DNA from: Achatina immaculata
Taxonomy: Eukaryota; Mollusca; Gastropoda; Stylommatophora; Achatinidae
DNA length: 64,000 nucleotides
Direction of reading: 5' to 3'
Assembly: GCA_009760885.1 (NCBI GenBank)
Contig: CM019715.1
Span: 19,086,503-19,150,502 of the forward strand
Both the position numbers and the translations under genes were made by a program. This document shows positions 12,816-25,300 of the stretch, piece after piece. Numbering within the stretch: the first letter of the stretch is position 1; each line of letters opens with the position of its first letter. Under the pieces are notes generated by a model. The model was given only the letters and a program-made list of their open reading frames with translations, made no database searches and was not told where the DNA came from.

Positions 12816-13212
12816 TGATTTATTCTTTATTATTTTTCTTGGACCAAATTGAACAGCACTAGTGACATGACATCACCAACGCTTCCGGGCTCTTCTTATT
12901 TGGGATGGTTTTGACTTCTTCCATGTTTTCTGTTTTTTTTTCCATGTTAATGTTTCGTAGGTATTCCACTCCATTATATTTAAAAGGGTATTTCAATGGA
13001 TGCTATCATATGCCTTTTTTAAAGTTTATGCATAAATAAGGACTTTTTTTCTATACCCCCAACTTTTCTCTGCGTTGTCTCTACAAGAATATCTAATCGA
13101 CTCAATCTGAATCGGGTTTTATAATCTCCACATAAGCTTTTATACAATTCTATAATGTTAGTTATAGATTTTTATTGTAATAATGATCATGATTACAATT
13201 ATTATCATGATC

Positions 13213-13605
13213 ATTTGATAGCATACACAGAGATTCATTATGGAGAATTTTAAGTCTAGATTGAATACCATCTAAAATTGTCAACATCATTAATGACTTC
13301 TACAATGGATATGATGCAGTCAAGACAGAAGAAGGGATGAGTGAATGGTTACAGATTGAAATAGGTGTGAAATAAGGATGCATACTTTCTCCTTTACTTT
13401 TTGGAATTACAATAGACTTCATAATGAAAAAAATGCTGTAAAGGTAACACAGGTATTGACTGGGTACATGGGACCCAACTAGAAGATCTTGATTTTGCTG
13501 ATGATATTAACTCTTATCAGTAACAATGTGAATTCAATGCAGGAAAAAAAAACCTGTCTTCACTGGCTAGCAAAATAGGACTTGAAATTAACAAGGAAAA
13601 ATGGT
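13213..13605 (+). mobile_element. LINE-A RT fragment
   Basis: Starts at the region encoding [11 protein letters not shown] and runs through [10 protein letters not shown] and LDFADDI to LEINKE, with an in-frame TAA replacing CAA in KQGC. It stops abruptly at 13605 against the GC-richer tandem block. It faces the preceding LINE-A copy, forming an inverted pair. Confidence 0.8.
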
Positions 13606-14960
13606 TCTAAGGAATCCAACGACGTGTCTCAAATAGCCTCTGGCAGTCAAGTCCATCTCCTGGCCTTCTTGTAGCTGAACTGTTTAAACTGACAGGAGAA
13701 GGGGTGAAGGCGAATATCTGGCGCCTGAAAATCAGACACTTAGGGTAGATGAGAGGCACGTTTAGTAGCAAGATTCTTCAGCTGCCGTGCGTAGAGCGGT
13801 GCTCCTCCCGGCCAATGAAGAAAGGTGCAAATGGGGTTCCCGCGTGGCATCACTGCGGAAAAGGTGGTAGAAAGGATAGAGCGAAGCAAACAGGCAAATC
13901 ACAGCACCTCTGATCTCGAGGTCAGCCACGTCCTAAGTGCACTCATATCGGATGAAATGCCTGAACCGGCTTAACCCAGAGGTTAAGACACTGCTGGCGA
14001 GACTCTTCGGATGCCGCGCGTGGAATTAAGCTCCTCCTGGTCAAGGAAGAAACTGCGGAAAAGAAGTAAGGGGTTGCTGTGCGGCGCCGATGTGAAAAGG
14101 TGAAGGAAAGGATAAAGTGAAGTTTAATCGGTATGTCCAGTAGTATCGCTGCGAGAGATACACATACCACGGCGCCTCTGCTCTAGACGTCCGAAATACA
14201 TTTATACTGGTGAAATATGCCTAAACCGGCATACACCAGGGGTGAAACTTAATGGCATGTCACGCCACCTCCGCTCCAGAGGTCGGTCACGCCCGATATA
14301 CACCCATACTGGTGAAATATGCCTAAACCGGCAACCCAGGGGTGGAAATCACTAGTGGCGAGGATTCGTCCTCCTGGACAAAAGCTCCATCCTGGTCACA
14401 ACTAGGAAGGGTAGCGGCCGCGATTACAAAATGCTGAAGTCGGAGACACTGGATCAGGGCACTCTAGATAAGCAACCACCCTCACCCGGCGGGGATGTAT
14501 GCGTATCCTAATCACGCTGAGGTTTTCCGGTAAGAAAGTCCAACACTGGACAGGATGGGCAACCACCTCTCACCCGGCGGTGATACATGGGTATCTCAAA
14601 ACACGTCAAGGTTTTGCGGTGAGAAAGTCCAACTCTGGCCTGGGTGGGCTACCACCTCTCACCCATCGGGGATATACTGATATCCAAAACACATCGAGGT
14701 CTTCCAGTGAGAAAGTCCAACTCTAGACTAAACTGGTGGAACGAAAACCATGGTGTCACGCGATCCCACTTCTGAGACCCACCAAGAATACCCTGAACCT
14801 TTTGTGGTCCTCTCGGGGATCTAATGTGGTCCTTTCAGGGACCACAGGACTTAACGAGGACTGCAGGTGTAAATTCAGTAGGATCACAGGGCAGTCTTGG
14901 TGGTAGAAGCGAACAAAGAAGAACAAGGACAAAACAAACAAAAAATGAAAATTCTCCTTA
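13606..14960. repeat. GC-richer block with two tandem series (229/95 bp and 88 bp)
   Basis: The block is clearly richer in G+C than its neighbours. Series 1 has about four units carrying GCCTAAACCGGC and CCTCTGCTC.AGAGGTC, at roughly 13770, 13996, 14172 and 14267 (a 229-bp form and a 95-bp short form). Series 2 has three 88-bp units carrying ACCTCTCACCCGGCGG and GAGAAAGTCCAAC (GAAAGTCC at 14534, 14623, 14711). Both ends are sharp. Repeated monomers like this occur in some LINE 5' UTR promoters, but no linked ORF proves that here. A satellite or LTR remnant is possible. Confidence 0.75.
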
Positions 14961-15979
14961 AAGAGTGGTAGTTCTTGCATTAATGAGGGACACAGTGGTG
15001 TAGAAAGGTATACATTATCATTTTATTATGTCTTGGTTGTTTGAGACAAGGAATGTTTTTTTTTTTTATCCTTCTTGTAAAAATCTTTATCATGAGTATT
15101 ATCTTCAGTTAACTCATTAGAGGACATTTTTTCATGTGTTGTGTTTAAACCATGTGACTGGCTGCTAGACTGTCACATAAAGTCTTATTTTTTTGTTGTG
15201 AGATTCTTGGTTTTCTTTAATTGTTTTAGAATAGTAATTATACACATTACATTTTTGTTCTAATAAGTATCACATCTTACAAAATGTTTGGTCAGAACTG
15301 TAAACATCTGTTTAATGTCTCTAAATATTTGATTCATGTTAGAGTAACAAAGATTTTTCCAAAATTTGTAGTAACTATCTGATATGTTCTCATTTACAGT
15401 TAATCATTGTGACCAAAGATAATCATTGAAGTACAGAAAAAAATACAGCTGTGTTAATGGTGTAATTAAAAAATGACGTGGTTTATTATTTAAAACATAA
15501 ATGGTATCTTGTTGTTTTTTATTATTGGTCCCAATTGTAAAATGGGAAGATAAAGGTTTCATTACATTAAAGATTTCCTTTGCTGTCATATATTAATGGT
15601 CTTATTCATGAAAAATTATCTTGTGATGATTTTCAAGTATGTTTTTTGTGTGAGTGTGGTTACCTGCAATCAGCTCTGGCTAGGGCAGAGCAGATAAAAC
15701 TGATTTTGATGTGAATATCATGCCCCCCTCACCTCACAATATATGTGGTATATAAAATGTACCATGTCATGTGTCTCATTTTAAAGGATGGCATCCCAGT
15801 CACTAGATCAAAGAGTTACATAACAGCATAGGTTGTTGTGGGGTGAGGAGAACAAAGAAAAAAAATGTTATGGGATTCCTGGTTATTGACTATGTGATTA
15901 TTCTCTATTCTCTGATATGTTTGTAAATAATGTCATGTTTTCTTACTTTCAAAAAAAAAAACTATATTACTCTAAAATG
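14961..15979. other. AT-rich spacer, nothing recognised
   Basis: No supported frame, tandem repeat or similarity to other parts of the window. Short poly-T and poly-A runs only. Confidence 0.5.
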
Positions 15980-16850
15980 TGTAATCTTACATCCTTCCCA
16001 TGCTGTTAAACATCACACAGGGCTCGCTTAGTAGTTAGCCAAGTTTTCCTGTTTTCTGTGAGTTTTTCGACCTCATCAAAAGATATGTCCACTAAACTGG
16101 CCTCTCTTAACAGTGTCCTCTTTAGATTTTCACATGGTTACCTCTTTTTTTATTTGGCCTGTTGTGTTCCACTTGACATCTTGTTTTAGGATTCTCTGAT
16201 TGTTTTTTTTCATCATGTGATTATGTCCAGCTCCCTTTTCTGATCACTCATCTGCCTTCTGATCACTCATCTGCTTTATCTCTGTGAATTCATTCCATTT
16301 TATACAGAGTACTTTCCTTAGGCATTTGTTTTTAAAAGAGTCTAAGTTGTTTATTTCTTTACTTGTTGTCCAGCTTTTGCATGCATAAATGAGGGTGGAT
16401 ATTACATTTGAATTGAATAATCTTATCTTGGTTTTTGTGCTTATAACTTTAGAGTGCCATATATTCTAAGATTCTTGAAAGTCATTGCTGGTTTTCCAAT
16501 TCTAATTTCCTTTCTGGTGTCACCATACTGGTCTGTGTAGCTGCTGAAGTATGCAGATTGGTTTACTTCTTCAACAGCTTTATACATACATATTTATATT
16601 TTTCTTTCTTTATTAATGTGAAGTTTCATTTTTTTGGGTTTTTTTTCCTTGTTAATTTCAAGTCCTATTTTGCTAGCCAATGAAGACAGGGCATCTATTT
16701 TTTCTTGCACCAAATTCACATTGTCTCTAATGAGTAATGTCATCAGCAAAATCAAGATCTTCTATTTGGGTCCCATGTAACCAGTTAATACCCAACTTGC
16801 CTGTGCAACATTTTTTCATGAAGATGGCAATTCCAAAAAGCAATATGTAA
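15980..16850 (-). mobile_element. LINE-A copy, 5' truncated
   Basis: Begins with the antisense tail (TCTTACATCCTTCCC) and extends to the region encoding the RT palm end (CFTGKLGIN, complement near 16790-16820). It contains multiple frameshifts. Confidence 0.82.
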
Positions 16851-17039
16851 TGTTGTAATATTAGATTAAAATAAATTTAGCCTAGAACTTAAACTCAGTT
16901 TAGTTTGCTTGAAAAAACAAATTATTCCTGTGCATAAATATTCTCTGCCTAAAAGAATACAAAATCCATCCCATTTTGTGTTTATGATGATTTTATGACG
17001 TTATCATGATAACTGTATGCTTGACCATAATGAAAATAG

Positions 17040-17210
17040 ATGGACATATGGTTCAGTTTTACAAAAATGATAGACAGAGTGAGGAAAGTGGGTAGAAGCA
17101 AGAATGGCAGAAAACAAGATGAGTACATACAAATGAAGAACATACAATGATCCAATATTGTCAAAAGCCTTTTTCAAGGATCACATACAAAAACGTAACA
17201 GATGAAAAAT
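17040..17210 (-). mobile_element. Penelope-like 3' UTR fragment
   Basis: Similar along its length to the 3' UTR of the Penelope-like element at 40202-40961. Shared landmarks are CAGTTTTACAAA, a GAGTGAG/AAGGTGAGAA run, AAATGAA(A/G)AACATACAA, and AAGCCTTTTTCAAGGAT against AGCCTTATTCGAGGAT. No coding part is left. Confidence 0.55.
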
Positions 17211-18316
17211 GAATGAAAAATATAGACTTTTTGGCCTCCTCCTACTAAGGAAATATGGCACAAAATGTAGACACTGCAGAGTCTAAAAGCAGGTACAAAA
17301 ATTTAAAAGGCTAAAAGACCATCAAATGCACCTCAGAATAAATGGCACAGATCCACAACTATAGCTGAATGAGAACTCGTACAGCCAGCATTGTTTGCCC
17401 TGCATGGAGAAAATCCAAGTTCCCAGAGCTAAAAGCAACCATCACAGGGACTGCAAACAAGAAAATCCAGATTGCAAAAGAAAGGAAGATCCTGAACAAA
17501 AACTTCATCAAGGAACATTATCCAAGCAGCACCAGGACATATGCTTACACAGCAATAACAAATGGGGGGTGCAGGAATCTTAATGATTGTTATGCATTAA
17601 CGATATTTTATAATTTATAAAACAAAATTGAACAAAATGAAATGTGGTGTTTTTCTTGTACATAGTTAGACTGAGATATTTAGGTGAGAAAAATGACAGA
17701 ACTGCAAAATCAGAGTTGGTTTATCTTAGCTAAACTTATCACTAAGGATTGGAAAGCATTCATGCATGTAAATAAGCAGAAAAAAAAGCAAATGTTTTAC
17801 TTTGCAAAGAAACTGTCTTATTTTTTTTGGTTAAAAATAATGGCAAAAAAAGACATTGCACACTCAACAGCAATCAGCATTAGGTTCTCGGTATCATCAC
17901 AAATGAGATACCTTTCATAATCGTTCCATTATCCGTGCTAGTGAATACTACACTTAATGTTTACCAATAGTCCTTTGAATATCCTTGATGATAAGACACA
18001 GGGAGGACACCATTTTAGGAGATACAACAGTCCAAATGTGAAACTAGTTAGCGTCACTCTTGGCACTAACTCCACAGATAAGGCATCAAGCAAAGACCAT
18101 TACAGTTCACCACTGGCCATGCAGACACAACAAAGAATTGTCTGCAAAGTTCACTGCTCACAGTGATGCCATAGCACTAAGTTCAGTAGCTCAGCACACA
18201 GACTCAACTTCCATCTTGAAAGCAACGATGACACTGCTGCTTATTTGATACATTTGTGTTTTTCTGTTTGCACCACACTCAAACTGTGAAGAGCCACTAT
18301 AGGTCACAAGCACTTT
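17211..18316. other. Spacer with possible decayed coding remnant
   Basis: 17369-17620 holds an open plus frame with a CPAW...ERKIL pattern faintly like the zinc-knuckle region of LINE ORF1 proteins; this is too weak to call. The rest shows nothing recognisable. Confidence 0.3.
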
Positions 18317-18700
18317 CAACTCTCTCTCTGAACCTTAAGTGCCTAGGGCACATGGGGCTTCTGTAAGGGTTTTCCACAAATGCCTGTCCTTTGCCTTTTT
18401 TTTCTGCTCTTGCCCAGGTGAGCCCTCTGTTACTCAACATCCTCTCTGTTGTTCTTCTCCATGTCTCTTTTAATCTACCCTTACTTCTGTTCCCATGTGG
18501 TGTCCATCTTAGTGTTATTTTTGGTAGTGAGGGTCTGTCATTCGGAGCACATGTCCCAACCATCACCAGCGTCTTTCCTCAATAATTGCAGTCAGTGGGT
18601 TCATCTGCATTTCTGTCAACAAGATGTTATTTCTTATGGTGTTTGGCCAAAACATTTTTCTAATTCTGTGTAAACATTTAGTCAACTGGTAGTTAAACTT
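18317..18700 (-). mobile_element. LINE-C 3' end
   Basis: The minus strand encodes the LINE-C C-terminus ([30 protein letters not shown]). The element end is marked by an (AG)n tail, seen as CTCTCTCTCTGAACC at 18327. The same segment recurs at 50141 and 54047. Confidence 0.82.
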
Positions 18701-18741
18701 CAAATATTATGTCCCGTGTGAGAATGTGAAATACAACCTAT

Positions 18742-19147
18742 ACCACTAATATCTTATATCTTATATCCTTCCCGTGCCATTAAATGTTACACAGGGCTCA
18801 CAAAGTAGTTTGCCAATTCTTCCTGTCTTCGGCGAGTCTTTCAACTTCATCAAGGGATTTTATGCCTGTTAATTTGGCCTCTCTTAACAATGTCCTCTTC
18901 AGAGTTTCACGCGGTCTGTCATGTCTCTTTTTCTTTGGCCTGTTGTGTTCCAATTGATAGCTTGTTTTGGGATTCTCTGATCATTTCTTCTCATCAAGTG
19001 ACCAACATATGTCCATCTCCTTTTCCTGATCACCCATGAGACTGGTTGTTGTTGTTCAGTCATCTGTCTTATCTCTGCATTGTTCTTGAATTCATTCCAC
19101 TTGATGCAGAGTATATTCCTTAGGCATTTGTTTTCAAAAGAGTCTAA
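18742..19147 (-). mobile_element. LINE-A 3' fragment, just downstream of CRPPA
   Basis: The antisense tail TTATATCTTATATCCTTCCC opens the copy, which runs to GAGTCTAATT. It lies in the same transcriptional sense as CRPPA, about 115 bp past its stop codon, so it probably forms part of the gene's 3' UTR or flank. I see no AATAAA between the stop codon and this element. Confidence 0.8.
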
Positions 19148-19261
19148 TTATACCACTGATATATTGATATGAAAATGGGAAAAAAACATGCAGGCACACA
19201 CACACACAAACAGATTTTGTTATGCCAGTGTCACTTCATGATGGACAGTTATTGTTATATG

Positions 19262-19357
19262 TTATTGGGCACCATCGAATATTAAAACTTGATTATCCAT
19301 GCACAAACTTCTCTGCCAAACCAGTTCTGCCAGCTGCTCGCCGATTGCAGACTGTGC
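19262..19357 (-). CDS. CRPPA: CRPPA terminal exon h
   Basis: 96 bp. The acceptor is TTTTCCTTTTTCAG|GCAC. It encodes 31 residues, [15 protein letters not shown] through QVLIFDGAQ, then TAA. Length and position match the short last helix and strand of CRPPA. Phase 0 agrees with exon g. Confidence 0.78.
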   Translation of the reverse strand, partial: AQSAIGEQLAELVWQRSLCMDNQVLIFDGAQ

Positions 19358-22300
19358 CTGAAAAAGGAAAATTATATGAATGTAAAATCTCAGTTTCATA
19401 GATATACTGAACAATTTTCATAACAGAACTTAACATTTACAGTTTGCCTTGTACTTTTTACATTTTGCAGTGTACTTTTTACATGGTAACACTTAAACAT
19501 AATTATGTGACTTCATGTGTATTTTATATTCATATGGCTTTGAAGGATGGGAACAAAATGACTGAAATGTATGTATACATGTCTTTGAACAATTAAAAAA
19601 AAATTAGGTTACACTTTTCTTTCAGCCATTCTTTCCTAGCTATCCAACTAAAGAATCTGTGGAGAGGAGCAGGATTTTTAAGGGCATGCATCTTTCCCAT
19701 CGCAACATATGCCTGTGAGACCTGGACACTTAACAAAACAGCTGAGAAACTCATAAATGCCTTTGAATGTAAATGCAACAGAAGAGTTCTTCAAATATCA
19801 TGGACAAAAAAAAAGAACAAATATATCCATACTACAATAACTTAATACTGAAGAAGGCTGGCTAGTAAAGAGGATTAGGGAGAGAAAATATTTTGGACAT
19901 TAAATGTCATGATAGTTTAGAGAAGACTGTCTTGGAGGGGTACATAATGGGAAAAAGAAAGAGAGGAAGACCAAGGCAAAGATGGCTGCAAAGACATCGT
20001 TGATGATCTGCAGATGGATGCATCAGCAGCAGGCCATCTTGCTCACAACCGAGAGGCCTACAGGAGTGCTGTTTGGGAGGCAAAGTTCCACAAGGGATAT
20101 GCAAATGAATGAATGAATTCATGTGTACACATTTAGATAGCATGATGCCACCACTATCTGCTTTTCAGCACTGACAATTCTGTTGTGGCACAGCTTAATA
20201 CTAGGAAGAAGTGACAAAGGTTGCTGGCCAAAAACAGTATATCAGACTTGGCAAACATGTCAGCTTTGCTTTGAATTGGCAATGTATTTGTATTTTAAGA
20301 CAGTGGTTTAATCAAGAATGTTCATATGACTTTGAAGTATGGGAACAAAATGACTGAGGGGGTGTATGTATATGGGTCTTTGAACAATTAAAAAAAAAAT
20401 TAGATTACACTTTTCTTTCAGCCATTCTTTCCTAGCTATCCATATGTAAAATAAAAGCTATTGAGATTATGCTGGTACTTAACAGGACAAGTAACAATTC
20501 TGACAATCTGGCAAAAGGGGGTATGCAAACACAAGGAATAACAATTCTAAGTATTCCTGTTTTAAAGAGCATTAATGTAACTGAAACAACCGGGGAAAAG
20601 AACAATACATATATGTGTGTGTGATGTGGAAGATAGCGGAAGTTTTTTAATGCTCTTGCCAACATGCACAAATCACCGGAATTCCGCTTATCTGTCACAT
20701 ATCCTGAACCAGGATTTGGGGCCAACAACCTTTATTCTGGGACTCATCTAGAGAAAACACATGGAAGTACATACACGAAAGACGAGCAGCTAAATAAGCT
20801 ATGCTGAATGTAGACAGGTCTTAGAAAAGATTTGGCAAAAGCAACATACAAAGAAATAGACAATAAAGTAAAAAATTTAGCTAGAAGGGATAAAAGAGAA
20901 TACATAGACAATATGGTGAAAGAGCAGAGAAAACAGCAAAACTCTATATAACCTACAAAAGAGGCTAATGGGTTCTATTACATCTAAAGAAAGACCAATC
21001 TTTAGCAAAACTGAAACCCTATTAACATCAAGTAAAGACCAAAACCAAGAAATACTTAATTGATCACACCCAAAAGAATTGATAAACCTTGAAACCAACT
21101 TACCAATCCCACAACTAAATGTCAACCTAGATGAAATTACATTGCACGAAATTCAAAACAGCAGTGAATCTAATGGCTAACAACAAAGCTGCAGGTAAAG
21201 ATGAAATAACACCTGAAATGTTAAAATCTATTACCAGTGGCAACATGAGACAACTACACAGAATGTTTAATAAAATTTGGAAAGAAGAGAGGTCCCTTCT
21301 AAATGGAAAAAAGAAATCGTTAAAATACCAAAAAAGGCAACCTTAGTGACAGTTGCGTTAAAAGTATTTTGCAAAGTCATTCTGAATAGACTTAAAGATA
21401 TGGTAGATACTGCAATGAGAGAAAAACAAGCAGAATTTTGAAAAAGGAGAAGCTGTCTCGACCAGGTCTTTACTCTAAGAATAATATTTGAAGAACATAT
21501 TGAAAAGAAAAACCATTAATCCTGAACTCCACAGACTTTAAAAAAGCATTTAATAGCATCCAGAGATTCATTATGGAGAATTTTAAGAATATATGGAATA
21601 TCTTCTAAAATTGTCAACATCATTAAGGATCTCTACAACAGATATGTTTGTGTAGTCAACACAGAAGAAGGAATGAACGAATGGTTCCAGATTGAAATAG
21701 GTGTGAAACAAGGATGTATACCATCACCTTTCATTCATTCATTTGCATGCTCCTTGCAAAACTTTGCCTCCCAAACAGCACTCCTGTAGGCCTCTCGGTT
21801 GTGAGCAAGATGGCCTGCTGCTGATGCATCCATTTGCAGATCATCAATGGTGTCTTGCAGCCATCTTCGCCTTGGTCTTCCTCTCTTTCTTTTTCCCATT
21901 ATGTACCCTTCCAAGATCGTCTTCTCTAGATTATCATGATGTTTAATGTGTCAAAAATATTTAAGTTTTCTCTCTTTAATCCTCTTTACTAGCCAGCCTT
22001 CTTCAATATTAAGTTACTGTAGTATGGATATATTTGTTCTTTTTCTGTGTCCATGGTATTTGAAGAACTCTTCTGTTGCATTTACATTCAAAGGCATTTA
22101 TGAGTTTCTCAGCTGTTTTGTTAAGTGTCCAAATCTCATAGGCATATGTTGCGATGGGAAAGATGCATGCCCTTAAAAATCTTATTTTTGTGGTTCTGTC
22201 TGTTCCTCTCCACAGATTCTTTAGTTGTTTTACTTTTTGAAGAGCGATAGATGTCCTCCTTTTAACTTCCCTCATTGTATCTCCATTACTAGTTAGTAGT

Positions 22301-25300
22301 GATCCGAGATATTCAAAGCTCTCTACTTCTTTCAGTTTTTCCTCATTGATACATATTTCATCTGCCTTGTTTGTTTTGTCAGTTGTCATCAATTTAGTTT
22401 TCTTTGCATTAAGATAGAGGTTTTGCGCTTCGCTGTTCTTACGGACTGACATAATTAGTTTTTCCATTCCTTTCTGTGTTGTGGACAGTAGTACTGTGTC
22501 ATCAGCATATCTAATCTCTGGTATTTCATAACCTCCAATTGTTATGGCATCGTAATATTCTTTGTCTACATCTTCTCTAACATTCTTCATTATATTTTCA
22601 GTATACAAGTTAAATAAGTAAGGTGACAATATGCAGACCCCTTGTTTTATGTCAAACCAAGTTTTTGTTTCACTATTTATTCTTACTGCTGCTTGTTGGT
22701 CTAGATACAGCAGTGATGTTAATTGTATCAAATGTGCTGGAAATTCAATTTTTTCCATTATTTCCCAAAGTTTCTGGTGTATCAAATGAGTAGTCTATCA
22801 AGGCTAAATATAGATTCACATTAAACTCTCTGCATTTCTCTATTATTAATCTTATACTGAATATATGATCTCTTGATCCTCTTCCTTGCCTGAAACCAGC
22901 TTGGACCATATTGACTTCTTCTTCTATTTTCTTTCGAAATCTACCCATTATGATTTTTAACAGAATTTTACTAGCATGACTAATCAGGGCAACAGTTCTG
23001 TAGTTACCATCACCTTTGTATTTGGAATTGCCATAGACTTCATAATGAAAAAATGCTGCACAGGTAACACAGGAATTGAATGGGTACATGGGACTGACAG
23101 TGATTTTGCTGATAACATAACTCTTATCAATGACAATGTAAATTCGATGCAAGAAAAAAACAGATACCCTGTCTTCACTGGCTAGCAAAATAGGACTTGA
23201 AATTAACAAGGAAAAAACAAAAATAATGAAATATCTCATTTATCAAAAAGGGAAAATATATGTAGAAGGGGAACAACTGTCCAAGAAGTCAACCAATTCG
23301 CATACCGTTGCAGGTACACAGACCAGGATGGTGACACCAAAACAGAAGTTAGAAATGCAAAAACCAGCATCGACCTTCAAGATTCTTGAGAACATATGGC
23401 CCTCAAAAAGTTAACCAAGTTATGACTATTATATTCAAATGTAATATCCACCCTCATTTACACATGCGAAAGCTGGAAACAGACAAGAAATTAGACAAAT
23501 GAAAACAAATGCCTAAGGAAAAAACTCTGTATAATGTGGAATGAATTCAAGAACAACACACAGATAAGGCAAATGAGCTAACAACAACCTGTCTCATGGG
23601 TGATCAGGAAAAGGAGACGGACATATGTTGGTCACATGATGAGAATAAATAGAGAATCCCAAAACAAGCTATCAAGTGGAACACAACAGGCTGAAGAAAA
23701 AGAGGTCGACCATGTGAAAGATATTAAGAGAGGCCAAATTAGTAGGCATAAAATACCCTGAGGTTGAAAAGCTCGCCAAAAACAAGAAAACTTGGTGAAC
23801 TACCTTGCAAGTCCTACATGACGTTTAACGGCATGGGAAGGATATATATGTCTTGTGCTATCATATCAACTGTGAGCTGGTGTTATTCATAGCTGATGCT
23901 GTGGAGGTGTTGAGGCACAACAACTTATTGGTATGGGAGTGGGTTATAGCAGATATTTTTTCACTCCCATTTTACAGCTAAAAAGCACGGGGTGTGCAAT
24001 GCTTCTTTAGCAGACTCCACCACCATGGGGGCGATGGCAATCCCACCCCCAGTAGCCAGGCTAGGTCTATGAAATCACCATATACAAGGTTCAACAATTA
24101 AGTAATGAGACTGATTTTATTATGGTCACAACAAAAATGCCACCTATGAAGCAAAGCATGGAATCCAAAGAGGTAACCTTCATCTATGATCTGGCAATTT
24201 TTCCTCGCCACCAGATAAGCAGACGACAAACAAGCTGCCATTTTGGCGACTTAGTTAGAGCTGGATTGTTATGTAATCAGCATAGAGCAAAAAGCTAACA
24301 TTTAAAACTCAGAAAAGTGCCACTGAAATAGACGAACTGATGCGACAAGTTTATGGGGATAATTGTTTATCTCATGCACAGATATTCAGGAGGTATTCAC
24401 AATTCAAAAGTGGTGTGGAAACGATTACAAATGCAACTAGACATGGATGCCCAATTTCTGTTCATAATGAGGAACTCATTGCAAAAGTCCGAGAACAGAT
24501 GCAAGAAGTTTGTTGTTTGACTGTAAGGATGATGGCAGATGAATTTGGTGTTAACCAAGAGACCATTCGTAAAATTTTAGTGGAAGATTTGGGCAAGAAA
24601 AAAGTTGCTTGTCGTTTTCTATCACATTTGTTGTCTGATGACCAAAAACATCAGTGTGTTGAGTATGCAAAAGACATCATCAAAACGTGTTGCAGAAAAA
24701 ACAATTTCTTAAATTTGATTGTTGCAGAGGATGAAACATGGATTTTCCTTTATGATCCCACAACTAAATGCCAAAGTGCTCAGTGGAAGTCATTATCATC
24801 ACCAAACGGCAAAAAAAATTCATTTTCAAAAGTTGAAAGTGAAGACAAAAGGCTGGTGTGCTTCTATGACAGCAAATGAGTTATTCACCAAGAATTTATT
24901 CCAGAAGGACAGACTGTCACTGCCAAAGTTTATTTCAGCATTTTGATGCACCTACTGAAAATGATTTTCCAAGTCCAACCCAAGAATTCAACACCTGGCA
25001 CCTTGTCCTTCTTCATGATAATGCACCAGCTCACCAGGCGGTAATTGCACATGAATTTTTGGCCCAAAAACAAGTGTGTGTTCTCAACCATTCACCCTAT
25101 TCCCCAGATTTGTCTCCATGTGATTATTTTCTATTCCCAAAATTAAAGTTGTCATTGAAAGGGTGCTTCTTTGATGATATTGATGACATCCAAAGGCCGT
25201 AACATGGAGTTTAAGAGCCATACCAACAGAAGAACTCCAGAGGTCTTCCAGTTGCCACTCACTATATCAATGCACAAGGGGTTACTTTGAATAAAATACA

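Noticed and set aside
22976..23239. Frames on both strands at the LINE-A/LINE-B junction
   Set aside because: They are fusions across the insertion boundary of LINE-B in LINE-A, not genes.
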